From assembly GCF_900111455.1 (NCBI RefSeq), contig NZ_FOIE01000008.1, positions 214,223 to 278,222 of the forward strand: a stretch of DNA of 64,000 nt, given 5' to 3'. This DNA comes from Geodermatophilus poikilotrophus (GTDB taxonomy: Bacteria; Actinomycetota; Actinomycetes; Mycobacteriales; Geodermatophilaceae). Under the pieces are notes generated by a model, which saw nothing but the letters and a program-made list of their open reading frames with translations, was not told where the DNA came from and made no database searches. Made by a program: the position numbers and the translations under genes. This document shows, in pieces, positions 46,137-55,232 of the stretch (positions are counted from its first letter, which is position 1; each line of letters opens with the position of its first letter).

Positions 46137-46540
46137 GCACATCTCCTCCGGTGGAGCGCTCGGGGCCACCAGCGGGGTGCGCGGCCGGGGGCGGGGTGGC
46201 GTGGACGGGCTGCAGCGATGTTGTCACCACGGGCACACCCCCGCAGCACTGCGATCCCCGTACGGCGGGCCGTTCCGCCCGGGGGCGGGAATCCCGGCGG
46301 GCGCACGAGGAGGACGACGCATGCGGCGGTCGAGCCCGGTCGACGGGCGCGTGCCCGCAGCGGCGTCCGCCGGGTCACGGCCGCCTCCACGACCACTACG
46401 TGAGCATGGTCCACCGCTGCTCGTCTGCTGGGCTCGGGCGGTCGGCCGCCGCCCGGGACCCCCGGCCGACGTGGCCGCGGACGCCACTAGGGTTCCCTCG
46501 GAGATCCACCAGCCGCCCCGGGGGCGGTGGAGGAGCGACA
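46137..46540. other. 404-base divergent intergenic region
   Basis: This region lies between the ligase (minus) and the HAD phosphatase (plus). A TAGGGT near 46487 could be a -10 for the phosphatase message. A GTGACAACATCGC stretch on the minus strand around 46210 may belong to the ligase promoter. No repeat copy and no convincing gene were found. Confidence 0.4.
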
Positions 46541-47458
46541 GTGGAGGTCGTCGTGCCGGGACTGCCCTTCCGCGGCCGCCGCGCGCGCTCGGCGGACGTG
46601 CCGGACGAGGAGACGCGGGCGCACGTCGCCGGTGCCGCCTCGGCCGCGGCCGCCGAGGTCGAGCCGGCCCCGGCCGTCGTCCCGGACCTCACCGCGGCAG
46701 CGTTCTTCGACGTCGACAACACGATGATGGTCGGCGCGTCCATCTTCTGGTTCGCCCGGGGACTGGCGGCCCGCAAGTACCTCACCACCCGCGACATGTC
46801 GCGCTTCGTGTGGCAGCAGGCGAAGTTCCGCATCGCCGGCAACGAGAGCGCCGACGACATGCACACCATCCGGGAGAGCGCGCTGGCCTTCGTCGCGGGG
46901 CGCCCGGTCTCCGAGATCGTCCAGGCGGGCGAGGAGATCTACGACGAGCTGATGGCCGACCGGATCTGGGCCGGCACGCAGGTGCTCGCGCAACAGCACC
47001 TCGACGCCGGGCAGCGGGTCTGGCTGGTGACCGCGACGCCGGTGGAGCTGGCCAGCATCATCGCCCACCGGCTCGGGCTGACCGGCGCGCTGGGCACCGT
47101 CTCGGAGGTCGTCGACGGGCACTACACCGGCCGGCTGGTCGGTGAGCTGATGCACGGTGAGGCCAAGGCCGAGGCGGTCCGGGCGCTGGCCGAGCGGGAG
47201 GGCCTGGACCTCCCGCGCTGCACGGCCTACAGCGACAGCTCCAACGACCTGCCGATGCTCACGCTCACCGGCCGCGCGATCGCGGTGAACCCCGACACCG
47301 AGCTGCGTGCGGTGGCCCGGTCCCGCGGCTGGGAGATCAAGGACTTCCGCACCGGCCGCAAGGCCGCGAAGACCGTGGTGCCCACCGTGGCGGCCGCGGC
47401 GCTCTCCGGCGGGCTGGTCGGCGGCGCGCTCGCCCTGCGCCGCCGCAGGATCTCCTAG
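46541..47458 (+). CDS. HAD-IB family phosphatase (SerB-like)
   Basis: A 305-residue protein. [11 protein letters not shown] is the DxDxT nucleophile motif (about residue 65), [10 protein letters not shown] motif II, and [11 protein letters not shown] motif IV. It ends with a Gly/Ala-rich hydrophobic stretch plus RRRRIS, probably a membrane tail. The family includes phosphoserine phosphatase and acyl-phosphate-type relatives; mycobacterial SerB1 sits in the same place. The GTG at 46541 lies just after GGAGGAG. Confidence 0.88.
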   Translation: MEVVVPGLPFRGRRARSADVPDEETRAHVAGAASAAAAEVEPAPAVVPDLTAAAFFDVDNTMMVGASIFWFARGLAARKYLTTRDMSRFVWQQAKFRIAGNESADDMHTIRESALAFVAGRPVSEIVQAGEEIYDELMADRIWAGTQVLAQQHLDAGQRVWLVTATPVELASIIAHRLGLTGALGTVSEVVDGHYTGRLVGELMHGEAKAEAVRALAEREGLDLPRCTAYSDSSNDLPMLTLTGRAIAVNPDTELRAVARSRGWEIKDFRTGRKAAKTVVPTVAAAALSGGLVGGALALRRRRIS

Positions 47459-47577
47459 ACGACGTGTCGGAACGGCCCTCGTCAGGGACGCGCCGAGCGT
47501 GGTGACGTGCTGGAACGGCCCGGCTGCAGGGGCCCGGGCCGAGCGGAGCGAGGGCCGGGGGGCAGCCGGGTCCTTCG
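47459..47577. terminator. Convergent-gene gap with hairpin and GGAACGGCC repeats
   Basis: CCCGGCTGC near 47519 pairs with GCAGCCGGG near 47562, with a GC-rich inner stem. GGAACGGCC occurs twice (about 47468 and 47513), and again near 63852. The region probably terminates the HAD gene and the acyltransferase gene, which converge here. Confidence 0.5.
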
Positions 47578-48486
47578 TCAGCTGAAGACGGACCTGCGCT
47601 GCAGGAGCAGCTCGTAGAGCGACTGCTGGATCGTCTCGCGCACCTGGTCGGTGAGGTTGAAGACGAGCATCGGGTCCTCGGCGGCGGCGGGACCGTAGGA
47701 CGCCGTCTCGATCGGCTCCCCGAAGGCGATCAGCCACTTCGACGGCAGCGGCACCAGCCCCAGCGGGCCGAGCGCGGGGAACGTCGGCGTCACCGGGAAG
47801 TAGGGCAGACCGAGCAGCCGGGCGAGGGTCTTGGCGTTGCCGATCATCGGGTAGGTCTCCTCGGCCCCGACGATGGCGCACGGGATGATCGGCGCACCGG
47901 TGCGCAGTGCGGCGCTGACGAAACCGCCCCGGCCGAACCGCTGCAGGGTGTACCGCTCGCGGAACGGCTTGCCGATCCCCTTGAAGCCCTCGGGGAACAC
48001 CCCGACCAGCTCGCCCCCCGTGAGCAGCCGCTCGGCGTCCTCGTTGCAGGCCAGCGTGGAGCCGAGCTTGCGCGACAGCGAACCGATGACGGGCAGGTCG
48101 AACACCAGGTCGGCGCCGAGCAGCCGCAGCCGCCGCTGGGCCGGGTGGTCGTCGTGCAGCGCGACCGTCGCCATCATCGCGTCGAGCGGCACCGTCCCCG
48201 AGTGGTTGGCGACGACCAGTCCGCCGCCGGTGTCGGGCACGTTCTCCACCCCGTGGGTCTCGACCCGGAACCAGCGCGAGAACAGCGGCCGCAGCAGGGG
48301 CAGGAGCACGTGGTCGGTGAGGTCGGCGTCGAAGCCGAACTCGTCGGTGTCGTAGTCGCCGGTCAGCCGCCGCCGGAGGAACTCCAGGCCGCCGGCGACC
48401 TGCTCCTCCCACGAGGCGGACGACGGCGGCGGGACCCGCGGCTCGTCGTCGTCCGGCCGCAGCGGGATGACCCGTGCCTCAGGCAT
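47578..48486 (-). CDS. Lysophospholipid acyltransferase-like protein (PlsC superfamily)
   Basis: A 302-residue acyltransferase. VVANHSGTVPLDAMM is the first motif; the His-Asp spacing is six residues instead of the usual four, as in the MGAT-like branch. VFPEGFKGIGKPF is the second motif. ALVFDLPVIG-like and IVGAEETYP segments follow. It probably transfers acyl groups to glycerolipids. The start overlaps the end of the epimerase gene by eight bases. Confidence 0.85.
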   Translation of the reverse strand: MPEARVIPLRPDDDEPRVPPPSSASWEEQVAGGLEFLRRRLTGDYDTDEFGFDADLTDHVLLPLLRPLFSRWFRVETHGVENVPDTGGGLVVANHSGTVPLDAMMATVALHDDHPAQRRLRLLGADLVFDLPVIGSLSRKLGSTLACNEDAERLLTGGELVGVFPEGFKGIGKPFRERYTLQRFGRGGFVSAALRTGAPIIPCAIVGAEETYPMIGNAKTLARLLGLPYFPVTPTFPALGPLGLVPLPSKWLIAFGEPIETASYGPAAAEDPMLVFNLTDQVRETIQQSLYELLLQRRSVFS

Positions 48487-49585
48487 CGCGCACCGCCCGC
48501 AGGCCGGGGGTCGGCGGTGCCGGCCACAGCCGCTCCCCCACCGCACCCGCCGCCGAACCGACGCGGGCCACGAGGTCCTGCGCCCGCGTGGTGACCCCGG
48601 CGACCACCTCGGGCGGGATCACCGGCGTCAGGGTGCTCGCGTAGTCGGCCAGTGCCTGCTCGGTGGTGTACCGCGGGGTGTAGCCGAACTCCTCGCGCAG
48701 CACGGTGGTGTCGACGACCCGGCCGAAGTTCAGGAAGCGCATCTGCTCCGGGGAGTAGTCGACGTAGCCGAACCGGTGGGTGACCCGGCCCAGGGACCCC
48801 AGCGCGGGCGAGGGCAGCGGGACCTGCAGCCGGCCCAGCCGGCGGATCACCTGTGACAGCAGCAACGTGCCCTCCCCACCGACGTTCACGGTGCCGGCGA
48901 AGTCACCGGTGGTGGCCCGCGTCAGCACCGCCAGCGCGTCGTCCTCGTGCAGCAGCTGGACGCGCGCGTCGTACCCGAGCGCCGTCGGGACCAGCGGCAT
49001 GCGCAGGAAGTGCGTGAGCACCGAGTCGATGCGCGGGCCGATGAAGTTGGTGAAGCGCAGCGCGGCCACCCCGACGTCGGGACGACGGCGCGCGAAGGAC
49101 CGGACGTAGCCCTCGATGTCGAGGCTGTCCCGGGCGAAGCCCCCGGAGGGGACCCGACGGGCCTGCATGGCCTCGGTGAAGACGGCCGGGTCGCGCGAGG
49201 AGGCGCCGTAGACGGCACTGCTCGACTTCAGCACGAACCGGCGGACGGACGCCGCCCGCTGGCAGGCGGCCAGCAGCTGCATCGTCCCGATGACGTTGAG
49301 CTCCTTCATCGGCCCCCGCCCGCCGGAGCCGGCGGGCGTGGAGCTGATGTTCATGTGCACGACCGTATCGACCGACGCCGTCGCGATGACCTTGCCGATC
49401 AGCGGGTTGCGGATGTCGGCCCGCACGAACTCGGTGCGGCCCAGCCGGCGGAGCACCTCCGGCGACGGGGGGACGGTGTCCACCCCGATGACCCGCTCGA
49501 CGGCGCGGTCACGAGCGAGCTCGGCCGCCAGCGCACCACCGAGCCACCGGCTGACACCGGTGACCAGGACGACAGCGGGCGGCAC
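48479..49585 (-). CDS. NAD-dependent epimerase/dehydratase (GalE-like)
   Basis: A 368-residue short-chain dehydrogenase-type sugar-nucleotide enzyme. VLVTGVSRWLGGALAAELA is the Rossmann motif, KSSSAVYGASSRDPAVF is the SxxxY region, and FTNFIGPRID follows. The Lys after Tyr is not in the common YxxxK spacing, so activity may differ from GalE. The substrate is unknown. The GTG at 49585 starts ten bases after the ribosomal micro-protein stop. Confidence 0.85.
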   Translation of the reverse strand: MPPAVVLVTGVSRWLGGALAAELARDRAVERVIGVDTVPPSPEVLRRLGRTEFVRADIRNPLIGKVIATASVDTVVHMNISSTPAGSGGRGPMKELNVIGTMQLLAACQRAASVRRFVLKSSSAVYGASSRDPAVFTEAMQARRVPSGGFARDSLDIEGYVRSFARRRPDVGVAALRFTNFIGPRIDSVLTHFLRMPLVPTALGYDARVQLLHEDDALAVLTRATTGDFAGTVNVGGEGTLLLSQVIRRLGRLQVPLPSPALGSLGRVTHRFGYVDYSPEQMRFLNFGRVVDTTVLREEFGYTPRYTTEQALADYASTLTPVIPPEVVAGVTTRAQDLVARVGSAAGAVGERLWPAPPTPGLRAVRDA

Positions 49586-49595
49586 GAGCGTCAGC

Positions 49596-49694
49596 TCACT
49601 TCTTGTTGCGGCGCTGGACGCGGGTCTTCTTCAGCAGCTTGCGGTGCTTCTTCTTCGCCATCCGCTTGCGGCGCTTCTTGATGACCGAACCCAT
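49596..49694 (-). CDS. Small basic ribosomal protein, bS22/AURKAIP1-COX24 type
   Basis: A 32-residue peptide made mostly of Lys and Arg (MGSVIKKRRKRMAKKKHRKL...), matching the AURKAIP1/COX24 domain. Its mycobacterial counterpart at the same locus (Rv0500B) was found in small-subunit ribosome structures as bS22, as far as I recall. It is an easily missed real gene, between the HTH gene and the epimerase. Confidence 0.9.
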   Translation of the reverse strand: MGSVIKKRRKRMAKKKHRKLLKKTRVQRRNKK

Positions 49695-50041
49695 GTGCGT
49701 GCTCCCGACGTCGTTGCGGCGCGGCGGCCACCGCCGACCGGGAGGTCGTACCGGGCACCGCGCGAGGTGATCAGCTCGTGTGCGACGACCCGGACCGGAT
49801 GGGTCCCGTCGTCGCTCGGCGCCCGAGCGTACCCGGCGGCCCCGCGGCGACGCTGCCGCGTGGGCCTGCCGGCGATCCGGACCCACCACGAGGGGTGGGG
49901 TGGTGCAGTCGGCCTCCGCCGGGAGCGGCAGTCACGGCCCTCCTGCAGGTGGAGGACCTCGCCCCTCTCAGCCCTCGCGAGCTCGGGCTGGGCCTCCGGG
50001 TCAGGCCGGCCTGCGAGGGGTGGGGAGGACGGGGTCCTCTC
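49695..50041. other. 347-base region upstream of the bS22-like gene
   Basis: On the minus strand TACGCT (49831-49826) could be a -10, giving a leader of about 120 bases before the bS22-like ATG. The right part ends in a partial family-A repeat (50009-50040) adjoining the HTH stop. Nothing else is visible. Confidence 0.4.
50009..50040. repeat. Palindromic repeat, family A, partial copy 5
   Basis: GCCTGCGAGGGGTGGGGAGG followed by ACGGGGTCCTCT matches the right half of the complete copies. The left CCCCGTCC arm is absent. It lies at the 3' end of the HTH gene. Confidence 0.65.
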
Positions 50042-50389
50042 TCAGGCGATGTCGGTGTAGGCGTCGCGCAGGTAGTCCTGCACGGCGCGCTCCGGGACGC
50101 GGAAGGAGCGGCCGACGCGGACGGCGGCGAGCTCGCCGGCGTGCACGAGGCGGTACACGGTCATCTTCGAGACGCGCATCATGCTCGCGACCTCGGCGAC
50201 CGTCAGGAAGGTGACGGCGGCGCGGGGGGCCGGGACCGGCGGGCGGCCGACGGGCATGGCGGCGGGGTGCTGCGGCGGGATCGGGCGGGCCATGGTGGCG
50301 GCCTGGATCGGCCGGCCGACGGGACGCGGGCCGGGGACGCCGGGGCGGGCGTAGGCGGCGGCGGGAACGGTGCGCTGGGGCATGGTCAT
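50042..50389 (-). CDS. Excisionase/BldC-type helix-turn-helix DNA-binding protein
   Basis: A 115-residue protein. The first 55 residues are a Pro/Ala-rich arm (ARPGVPGPRPVGRP), then FLTVAEVASMMRVSKMTVYRL with GELAAVRVGRSFRVPE forms a MerR-like winged helix of the excisionase/BldC group. The ATG at 50389 has GGAG eight bases upstream. The mycobacterial counterpart is Rv0500A. It likely regulates transcription; there is no recombinase nearby, so a phage role is unlikely. Confidence 0.88.
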   Translation of the reverse strand: MTMPQRTVPAAAYARPGVPGPRPVGRPIQAATMARPIPPQHPAAMPVGRPPVPAPRAAVTFLTVAEVASMMRVSKMTVYRLVHAGELAAVRVGRSFRVPERAVQDYLRDAYTDIA

Positions 50390-50640
50390 CTCTTCATCTC
50401 CGGACCTAGCACGCGCCGGGCGTCGGCTTCCCCACCGACTACGGAGCCCGCATGTGCTGACACAGAGAGTAGGGGGACATGCGTGACAGAAGCGATGGAA
50501 GAAACGGACAGGGGGAACGGTCCGTCCTGGGCAGAAGTACACCTATGTAGCCGTATCGACATGTGCCCGGGCGCGTCGTCGACGACACGTCCCGAACCGG
50601 TCACGGATCGTCGACACATCGACGCTCCATCGCGTTACGG
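50390..50640. promoter_or_regulatory. Promoter region of the HTH gene (lower GC)
   Basis: This 251-base gap is clearly less GC-rich than its surroundings. On the minus strand TACTCT near 50475 may be a -10. Two related motifs, TGTCACGCATG and TGTCAGCACATG, lie on either side of it and could be binding sites. This is only suggestive. Confidence 0.35.
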
Positions 50641-51471
50641 TCACCGGTCGCGCGCGGCCCGCCCCAGCTCCACCGAGCGTGCGTGCGCCGCCTCGATGGC
50701 CGCGATCAGCGCGGCGCGCACGCTGTGCCGCTCCAGCTCCCGGATGGCGGCGATCGTCGTCCCGCCGGGGCTGGTGACGGCCTCCCGCAGCTGCACCGGG
50801 TGCTCGCCGGAGTCACGCAGCATGACCGCCGAGCCGAGCGCGGTCTGCACGATGAGGTCCACGGCCAGGTCGCGCGGCAGGCCGAGCAGGATGCCGGCGT
50901 CGACCATCGCCTCGACCAGGTAGAAGAAGTAGGCCGGTCCGCTGCCCGACAGCGCCGTCACGGCGTCCTGCTGGGCCTCCGGCACCCGCCGCACCCGCCC
51001 GACCGCGGCCAGCAGCGTCTCGGCCTCGTCCAGGTGCCCCTCGTCGGCGTGCGCTCCGGCGGAGAGCACGCTCATCCCCTCGTCGACCAGTGCCGGCGTG
51101 TTGGGCATGACCCGGACGACGGGGACGCCTGGGGGCAGGGCGGCCTCGATGGTCGCCGTCGGGACGCCGGCGGCGACCGACACCACCAGGTGACCGGTGT
51201 CCACCGAGCCCGCCAGCAGCTCCAGCAGGGTGCCGATGTCCTGCGGCTTGACCGCGAGCAGCAGCACCCGAGCCCGGGCGGCGGCCTCGGCCAGCCCCAG
51301 CACCGGGACGCCGTAGCGCGCGGTCAGCTCGGCGGCCCGCTCCGGGTGCCGCTCGCAGACGACGATCCCGTCGGCCCCGCCGCGGCGGACGAGGCCGGAG
51401 AGCAGGGCCTCCCCGATCTTGCCGCCGCCGATGATCGCCAGCCCCGAGCGGCCGGTCCCCCCGGCGCTCAC
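50641..51471 (-). CDS. proC: Pyrroline-5-carboxylate reductase
   Basis: A 276-residue NADPH-dependent enzyme, the last step of proline synthesis. LAIIGGGKIGEALLSGL is the Rossmann motif, and LSGSGPAYFFYLVEAMVDAG and TSPGGTTIAAI are the catalytic signatures. The GTG at 51471 overlaps the preceding stop as GTGA. Confidence 0.95.
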   Translation of the reverse strand: MSAGGTGRSGLAIIGGGKIGEALLSGLVRRGGADGIVVCERHPERAAELTARYGVPVLGLAEAAARARVLLLAVKPQDIGTLLELLAGSVDTGHLVVSVAAGVPTATIEAALPPGVPVVRVMPNTPALVDEGMSVLSAGAHADEGHLDEAETLLAAVGRVRRVPEAQQDAVTALSGSGPAYFFYLVEAMVDAGILLGLPRDLAVDLIVQTALGSAVMLRDSGEHPVQLREAVTSPGGTTIAAIRELERHSVRAALIAAIEAAHARSVELGRAARDR

Positions 51472-51821
51472 GACCGGCCCCCCGCACGGCACGCCTCGGG
51501 GACCCCGGCACCCGAGCGCCCGATCACCCGGTACCCGCCGGCGACCGGCCGGCACTGCTGCTCGCTGCGGCCCTGCCACGGCATGACGTGCTCCCAGCTG
51601 TCGAGGACTCGTTCGTTCCGGGCGGCGCGCTCGCCGGCGGCAGGTTCGGCCGCGCGGACCACCACGGGCACCGGGCCGACCTCGGCGACCCCGGGGTCCA
51701 CCGCGGCCGGGTCGCCGTCCGGGCCGGCACCGGCGGCACGGACCGGGTCGGCGACCCGCGGACCGGCGCCGGGGAGGACGTCGACCAGGTGGCGCACGGC
51801 AACTGTGATCTGCGCACGCAC
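51468..51821 (-). CDS. Uncharacterised 117-residue protein upstream of proC
   Basis: The GTG at 51821 is seven bases from TAGGTT (51834-51829), a leaderless-type arrangement. The protein starts VRAQITVAVRHLVDVLPG, has Val/Pro-rich beta-like segments (GPVPVVVRAAEP) and a C-terminal NERVLDSWEHVMPW with one Cys later. It is coupled to proC through a GTGA overlap. I do not recognise it. Composition and third-position GC support coding. Confidence 0.65.
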   Translation of the reverse strand: MRAQITVAVRHLVDVLPGAGPRVADPVRAAGAGPDGDPAAVDPGVAEVGPVPVVVRAAEPAAGERAARNERVLDSWEHVMPWQGRSEQQCRPVAGGYRVIGRSGAGVPEACRAGGRS

Positions 51822-51881
51822 GGGGCCGAACCTAGTGCTCGGGGCGTGTGTGCTCCTCGGGGGCGGGGTAGCCGCCGCCGC

Positions 51882-52451
51882 ATGGCTGACGAACTCGACG
51901 GGTTGAGGGTGGCCGTCCTCGCGACCGACGGCGTGGAGCAGGTGGAGCTCGATCGGCCGTGGCAGGCGCTCGAGGAGGCCGGCGCCCAGCCGGAGCTCGT
52001 GTCGCTCGAGGCCGGTGAGATCACCGCCTACGAGCACATCGACAAGGGCGACACCAAGAAGGTGGACGCGGTCGTCAGCTCGTCCGACCCCGACGACTAC
52101 GGCGCGCTGGTGCTGCCCGGCGGCGTCATCAACGGCGACTTCGTCCGCGCCGACGCCGACGCCGTGGCCTTCGTGAAGGCGTTCTTCGACGCGGGCAAGC
52201 CGGTGGCGGCGATCTGCCACGCCGGGTGGGTGCTCGCCGAGGCGGGCGTCGTCCGCGGGCGGAGGATGACCTCCTGGCCCTCGCTGCAGACCGACCTGCG
52301 CAACGCCGGTGCGACGTGGGTGGACGAGGAGGTGGTCGTCGACGGCAACCTGGTGACCAGCCGCAACCCCGACGACCTCGACGCGTTCACCGCCGCCATC
52401 GTCGAGCAGTTCGCCGCGGCCGACCAGGACGAGGACGCCGGCGAGGGCTAG
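51882..52451 (+). CDS. DJ-1/PfpI-family protein
   Basis: A 189-residue class I glutamine amidotransferase-like protein. VAAICHAGWVLAEAGVV carries the nucleophilic Cys in the elbow, and LVLPGGVINGDFVR holds the acidic partner region. Members act as proteases, chaperones or deglycases; the substrate is unknown. There is no ribosome site. TAGCCG lies seven bases before the ATG, so the message may be leaderless. Confidence 0.88.
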   Translation: MADELDGLRVAVLATDGVEQVELDRPWQALEEAGAQPELVSLEAGEITAYEHIDKGDTKKVDAVVSSSDPDDYGALVLPGGVINGDFVRADADAVAFVKAFFDAGKPVAAICHAGWVLAEAGVVRGRRMTSWPSLQTDLRNAGATWVDEEVVVDGNLVTSRNPDDLDAFTAAIVEQFAAADQDEDAGEG

Positions 52452-52487
52452 GGGCAGCGGCCTCGCCGCAGGGTCCCGCCGCGAGCC

Positions 52488-53306
52488 TCACCCGGTGGCG
52501 AGGAGGCCGGCGGCCGGCGCGATGGTGAGCAGGGTCCCGGCGAAGACCAGGACCGCCACCAGCCGCGCGCCGACCGGCTCCCGGTCCTGACGCTGCCGCC
52601 ACACGCCGACCCCGCCGACCAGCCCGGCCACCGCGACCGGGGCCAGGAGGACGGCCAGGTAGGGCAGCTGCTGCCAGAGCACGGTGAACAGGAAGTAGAT
52701 GCCGACGCCGGCGGCCAGCGCGAGCACCAGCTCGCCGCCGAAGCGCAGCCAGGCCACCGCGCCCTCGCGGGGGGCGAGGTCCTCGTCCTCCAGCAGCGGC
52801 GGGTCGTCGGCCCGGACGACGGGGATCGGGCCGGTCCGCGGCCCGGGAGCGGCGGTCACCCGCTCGCGGGGCGCCCGCTCCCGCGACCGGTCCTCCCCCG
52901 ACCGGTCCTCCCGCGACCGGTCCTCCCGCACGGCCCCGTCCGGCGCGGCCCCGGCCGCGGTCGCGCCCGGGACACCGGGCTTGCGCGAGGGCCGCAGGCC
53001 GGGGATGGCCGCGGTGGAGGGCTCCGGCTGCCGGCGTCCGACCCGCCGGTCGGGCCGGGGTGGGACGGAGGCGCCGTCCCCGGCCCGGTCGCTGGCCCGC
53101 CGTCCGAACTCCGACCGGTCGGCCACCCGCCCGGTGTCCCCCGTGCCGCGCTGGCGGACGCCGGTGTCCTCGAGTTCGTCCCCCCGCCGGCGCCGTCCGC
53201 GGGTCGGTGACTCGACCCCGGCCTCCCGCAGGATGTCGGCCAGCGGACGGCCGCCGGTCTCCGGGTCGCGGCGCCCCTCGCCGCGGCTGCCGGGGGGAGT
53301 GCTCAT
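52488..53306 (-). CDS. Membrane protein with long disordered N-terminus
   Basis: A 272-residue protein. Residues 1-180 are polar, Arg/Pro/Asp-rich and probably disordered. They include three 15-base tandem repeats (starting 52885, 52900 and 52915) encoding EDRSR/EDRSG units. Two to three transmembrane helices follow (about 185-210, 215-235, 250-270). It corresponds to the conserved membrane protein next to ppx in mycobacteria (Rv0497). The start overlaps ppx by four bases. Confidence 0.8.
   Translation of the reverse strand: MSTPPGSRGEGRRDPETGGRPLADILREAGVESPTRGRRRRGDELEDTGVRQRGTGDTGRVADRSEFGRRASDRAGDGASVPPRPDRRVGRRQPEPSTAAIPGLRPSRKPGVPGATAAGAAPDGAVREDRSREDRSGEDRSRERAPRERVTAAPGPRTGPIPVVRADDPPLLEDEDLAPREGAVAWLRFGGELVLALAAGVGIYFLFTVLWQQLPYLAVLLAPVAVAGLVGGVGVWRQRQDREPVGARLVAVLVFAGTLLTIAPAAGLLATG
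52885..52926. repeat. Three 15-base tandem repeats inside a coding region
   Basis: GACCGGTCCTCC recurs every 15 bases at 52885, 52900 and 52915. The period keeps the frame and encodes repeated Glu-Asp-Arg-Ser units in a disordered region, so copy number could vary without breaking the gene. Confidence 0.8.
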
Positions 53307-54250
53307 CTCTCGTCCTCCAACGAGTCCAGTCGCCGGAGGATGACGCCCTCCCGCAGCGCCCACGGGCAGATCCGCACGGACGGTACGTCCAGCGCCCGCA
53401 TCGCGGCCCGCGCCACGACGGCACCCCCGGGGATCTGGTGGGCGCGGTCGGGTGACACGCCCTGCAGCTCGGCCAGCGCGGAGGACTCGATGCGGGCGAC
53501 GAACCCCAGCAACTGTCCGAGCCCGTCGAGGGTCAGCTGGCGCGGCGCGCGCAGCCCGGCGGAGTAGGGCGCCGCGCCGGTCAGCCGGGCCAGCGTCCGG
53601 AACGTCTTCGACGTCGCCGCCACCAGGTCCGGCGGCCCGCCGGCCAGCAGTTTCTTCGCCGCGGGCTTGAGCAGGTCGGCGGCGTGCTCGTCGAGCTCGG
53701 CGAGCGCCCGCAGGTCGGGGCGCCCGCCGGTGCGCGCCTCGGGGAGGAAGCGGCGGGTCATCCGGCCGGCGCCCAGCGGGAGGGACAGCGCGGCGTCGGG
53801 GTCCTCGTCCAGCCCGCTGGCCAGCTCCAGCGACCCGCCGCCGATGTCGAGCACCAGCAGCCGGCCGGCGCTCCACCCGAACCACCGGCGGACGGCGAGG
53901 AAGGTCAGCCGCGCCTCCTCCTCGCCGCTGGTCACCTGCAGCTCCACGCCGGTCTTCTCCCGCACCCGGTCCAGCACCTCCATGCCGTTGCGGGCCTCGC
54001 GGATCGCCGAGGTCACCAGGGCCAGCACCTCGTCGCAGCCCTGCTTCTCGGCCTGCTCGCAGGCCTTGCGCACCGCCCGGAGGAGCGCCTTCTCGCCGTC
54101 CTTGGACAGGACGTCGTCGTCGCCGACGTGCTCGGCCAGGCGCAGCAGCCACCGGTCGTCGTGCTGCGGCGTCGGGTGGCCGCCCCGATGGGCCTCGACC
54201 ACCAGCAGGTGCACGGTGTTCGAGCCGACGTCCAGCACCCCGAGCCTCAT
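53303..54250 (-). CDS. Ppx/GppA-type phosphatase
   Basis: A 315-residue actin-fold protein. VLDVGSNTVHLLVVE is phosphate-1, LVTSAIREARNG follows, and VLDIGGGSLELASG is phosphate-2. It lacks the C-terminal HD domain of long exopolyphosphatases, as in the short actinobacterial type. It probably hydrolyses polyphosphate or pppGpp. The ATG at 54250 has CAGACT six bases upstream and no clear ribosome site. Confidence 0.92.
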   Translation of the reverse strand: MRLGVLDVGSNTVHLLVVEAHRGGHPTPQHDDRWLLRLAEHVGDDDVLSKDGEKALLRAVRKACEQAEKQGCDEVLALVTSAIREARNGMEVLDRVREKTGVELQVTSGEEEARLTFLAVRRWFGWSAGRLLVLDIGGGSLELASGLDEDPDAALSLPLGAGRMTRRFLPEARTGGRPDLRALAELDEHAADLLKPAAKKLLAGGPPDLVAATSKTFRTLARLTGAAPYSAGLRAPRQLTLDGLGQLLGFVARIESSALAELQGVSPDRAHQIPGGAVVARAAMRALDVPSVRICPWALREGVILRRLDSLEDER

Positions 54251-54336
54251 GCGGTCAGTCTGCCTGGCCCCCTCCGGAGGCTCGCACCGAGCGGAGCGAG
54301 GCGTGAGGGGAGGGGTCCCTTCTCTACGCTGGACGG

Positions 54337-55137
54337 GTGCACGACGCCCCGCCCGAGGTACCGCTGGACTTCGCCCGGGAGTGGGTCGAGTTCCCCGACC
54401 CGGCCGATCCGCACCACGTCGTCCGCGCCGACCTGACCTGGCTGTCGTCCGCCTGGACCTGCGTCTTCGGCCGAGGCTGCGCCGGCGTCGTCGAGGGCCG
54501 CCCGGACGACGGCTGCTGCAGCCACGGCGCCTTCTTCGCCGACGGGGACGACCTGGCCCGCGTCACCGCGGCCGTCGCCGACCTCACCGACGAGGACTGG
54601 CAGCTGGCCCCCGTGGGCCGCGGCGCCTGGACGGAGGAGGACGACGCCGACGAGGAGGGCGGCGTGCGCTCGCTGCGCACCCGCCTGGTCGACGGCGCCT
54701 GCGTCTTCCTCAACCGGCCCGGCTTCCCCGGCGGCACCGGCTGCGCGCTGCACCGGATGGCGCTGCGCGAGGGGCTGCACCCGCTGCTCACCAAACCCGA
54801 CGTCTGCTGGCAGCTGCCGGTGCGCCGCGAGCAGGAGCAGGTCGAGCGGCCCGACGGCACGACGGTGCTGGTGTCGAGCATCGGTGAGTTCGACCGCCGC
54901 GGCTGGGGCCCCGGCGGGCACGACCTGCACTGGTGGTGCACCGGCTCCCCGACGGCGCACGTCTCCGCCGAGCCGTTGGTGGTCACCTACGCCGGGGAGC
55001 TCACCGCCCTGCTGGGGACGGCGGCCTACGCGGAGCTGCGGCGGCTGACCGAGGAGCGCCTGGACCGGGGTCTGGTCGCCCCGCACCCGGCCAGCCCGAC
55101 ACCCGTGCCGGTGACGCTGCACCGCCGGCGTCCCTGA
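54337..55137 (+). CDS. Cysteine-rich protein, YkgJ/DUF3109-like
   Basis: A 266-residue protein with Cys at about 42, 48, 60, 61, 123, 137, 158 and 203, mostly in [27 protein letters not shown] and PDVCWQLP. The spacing resembles zinc/iron-chelating YkgJ-type proteins. There is no signal peptide. The GTG at 54337 lies six bases after TACGCT (54325-54330), a leaderless pattern. Function unknown; metal binding is inferred. Confidence 0.75.
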   Translation: MHDAPPEVPLDFAREWVEFPDPADPHHVVRADLTWLSSAWTCVFGRGCAGVVEGRPDDGCCSHGAFFADGDDLARVTAAVADLTDEDWQLAPVGRGAWTEEDDADEEGGVRSLRTRLVDGACVFLNRPGFPGGTGCALHRMALREGLHPLLTKPDVCWQLPVRREQEQVERPDGTTVLVSSIGEFDRRGWGPGGHDLHWWCTGSPTAHVSAEPLVVTYAGELTALLGTAAYAELRRLTEERLDRGLVAPHPASPTPVPVTLHRRRP

Positions 55138-55232
55138 ACGTCCACCCGATCGGGGTTCCGACAGCACCGGGCGGCCACGCTGCGCCACTACCCTCTCCCC
55201 GACTGACCGACGACGAGCGGACGGCGGGACCA

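Noticed and set aside
50042-50389. Excisionase-like HTH protein as sign of a prophage or integrated element
   Set aside because: No integrase, att repeats or phage genes nearby. The same gene occupies this place in mycobacteria, so it is a resident regulator.
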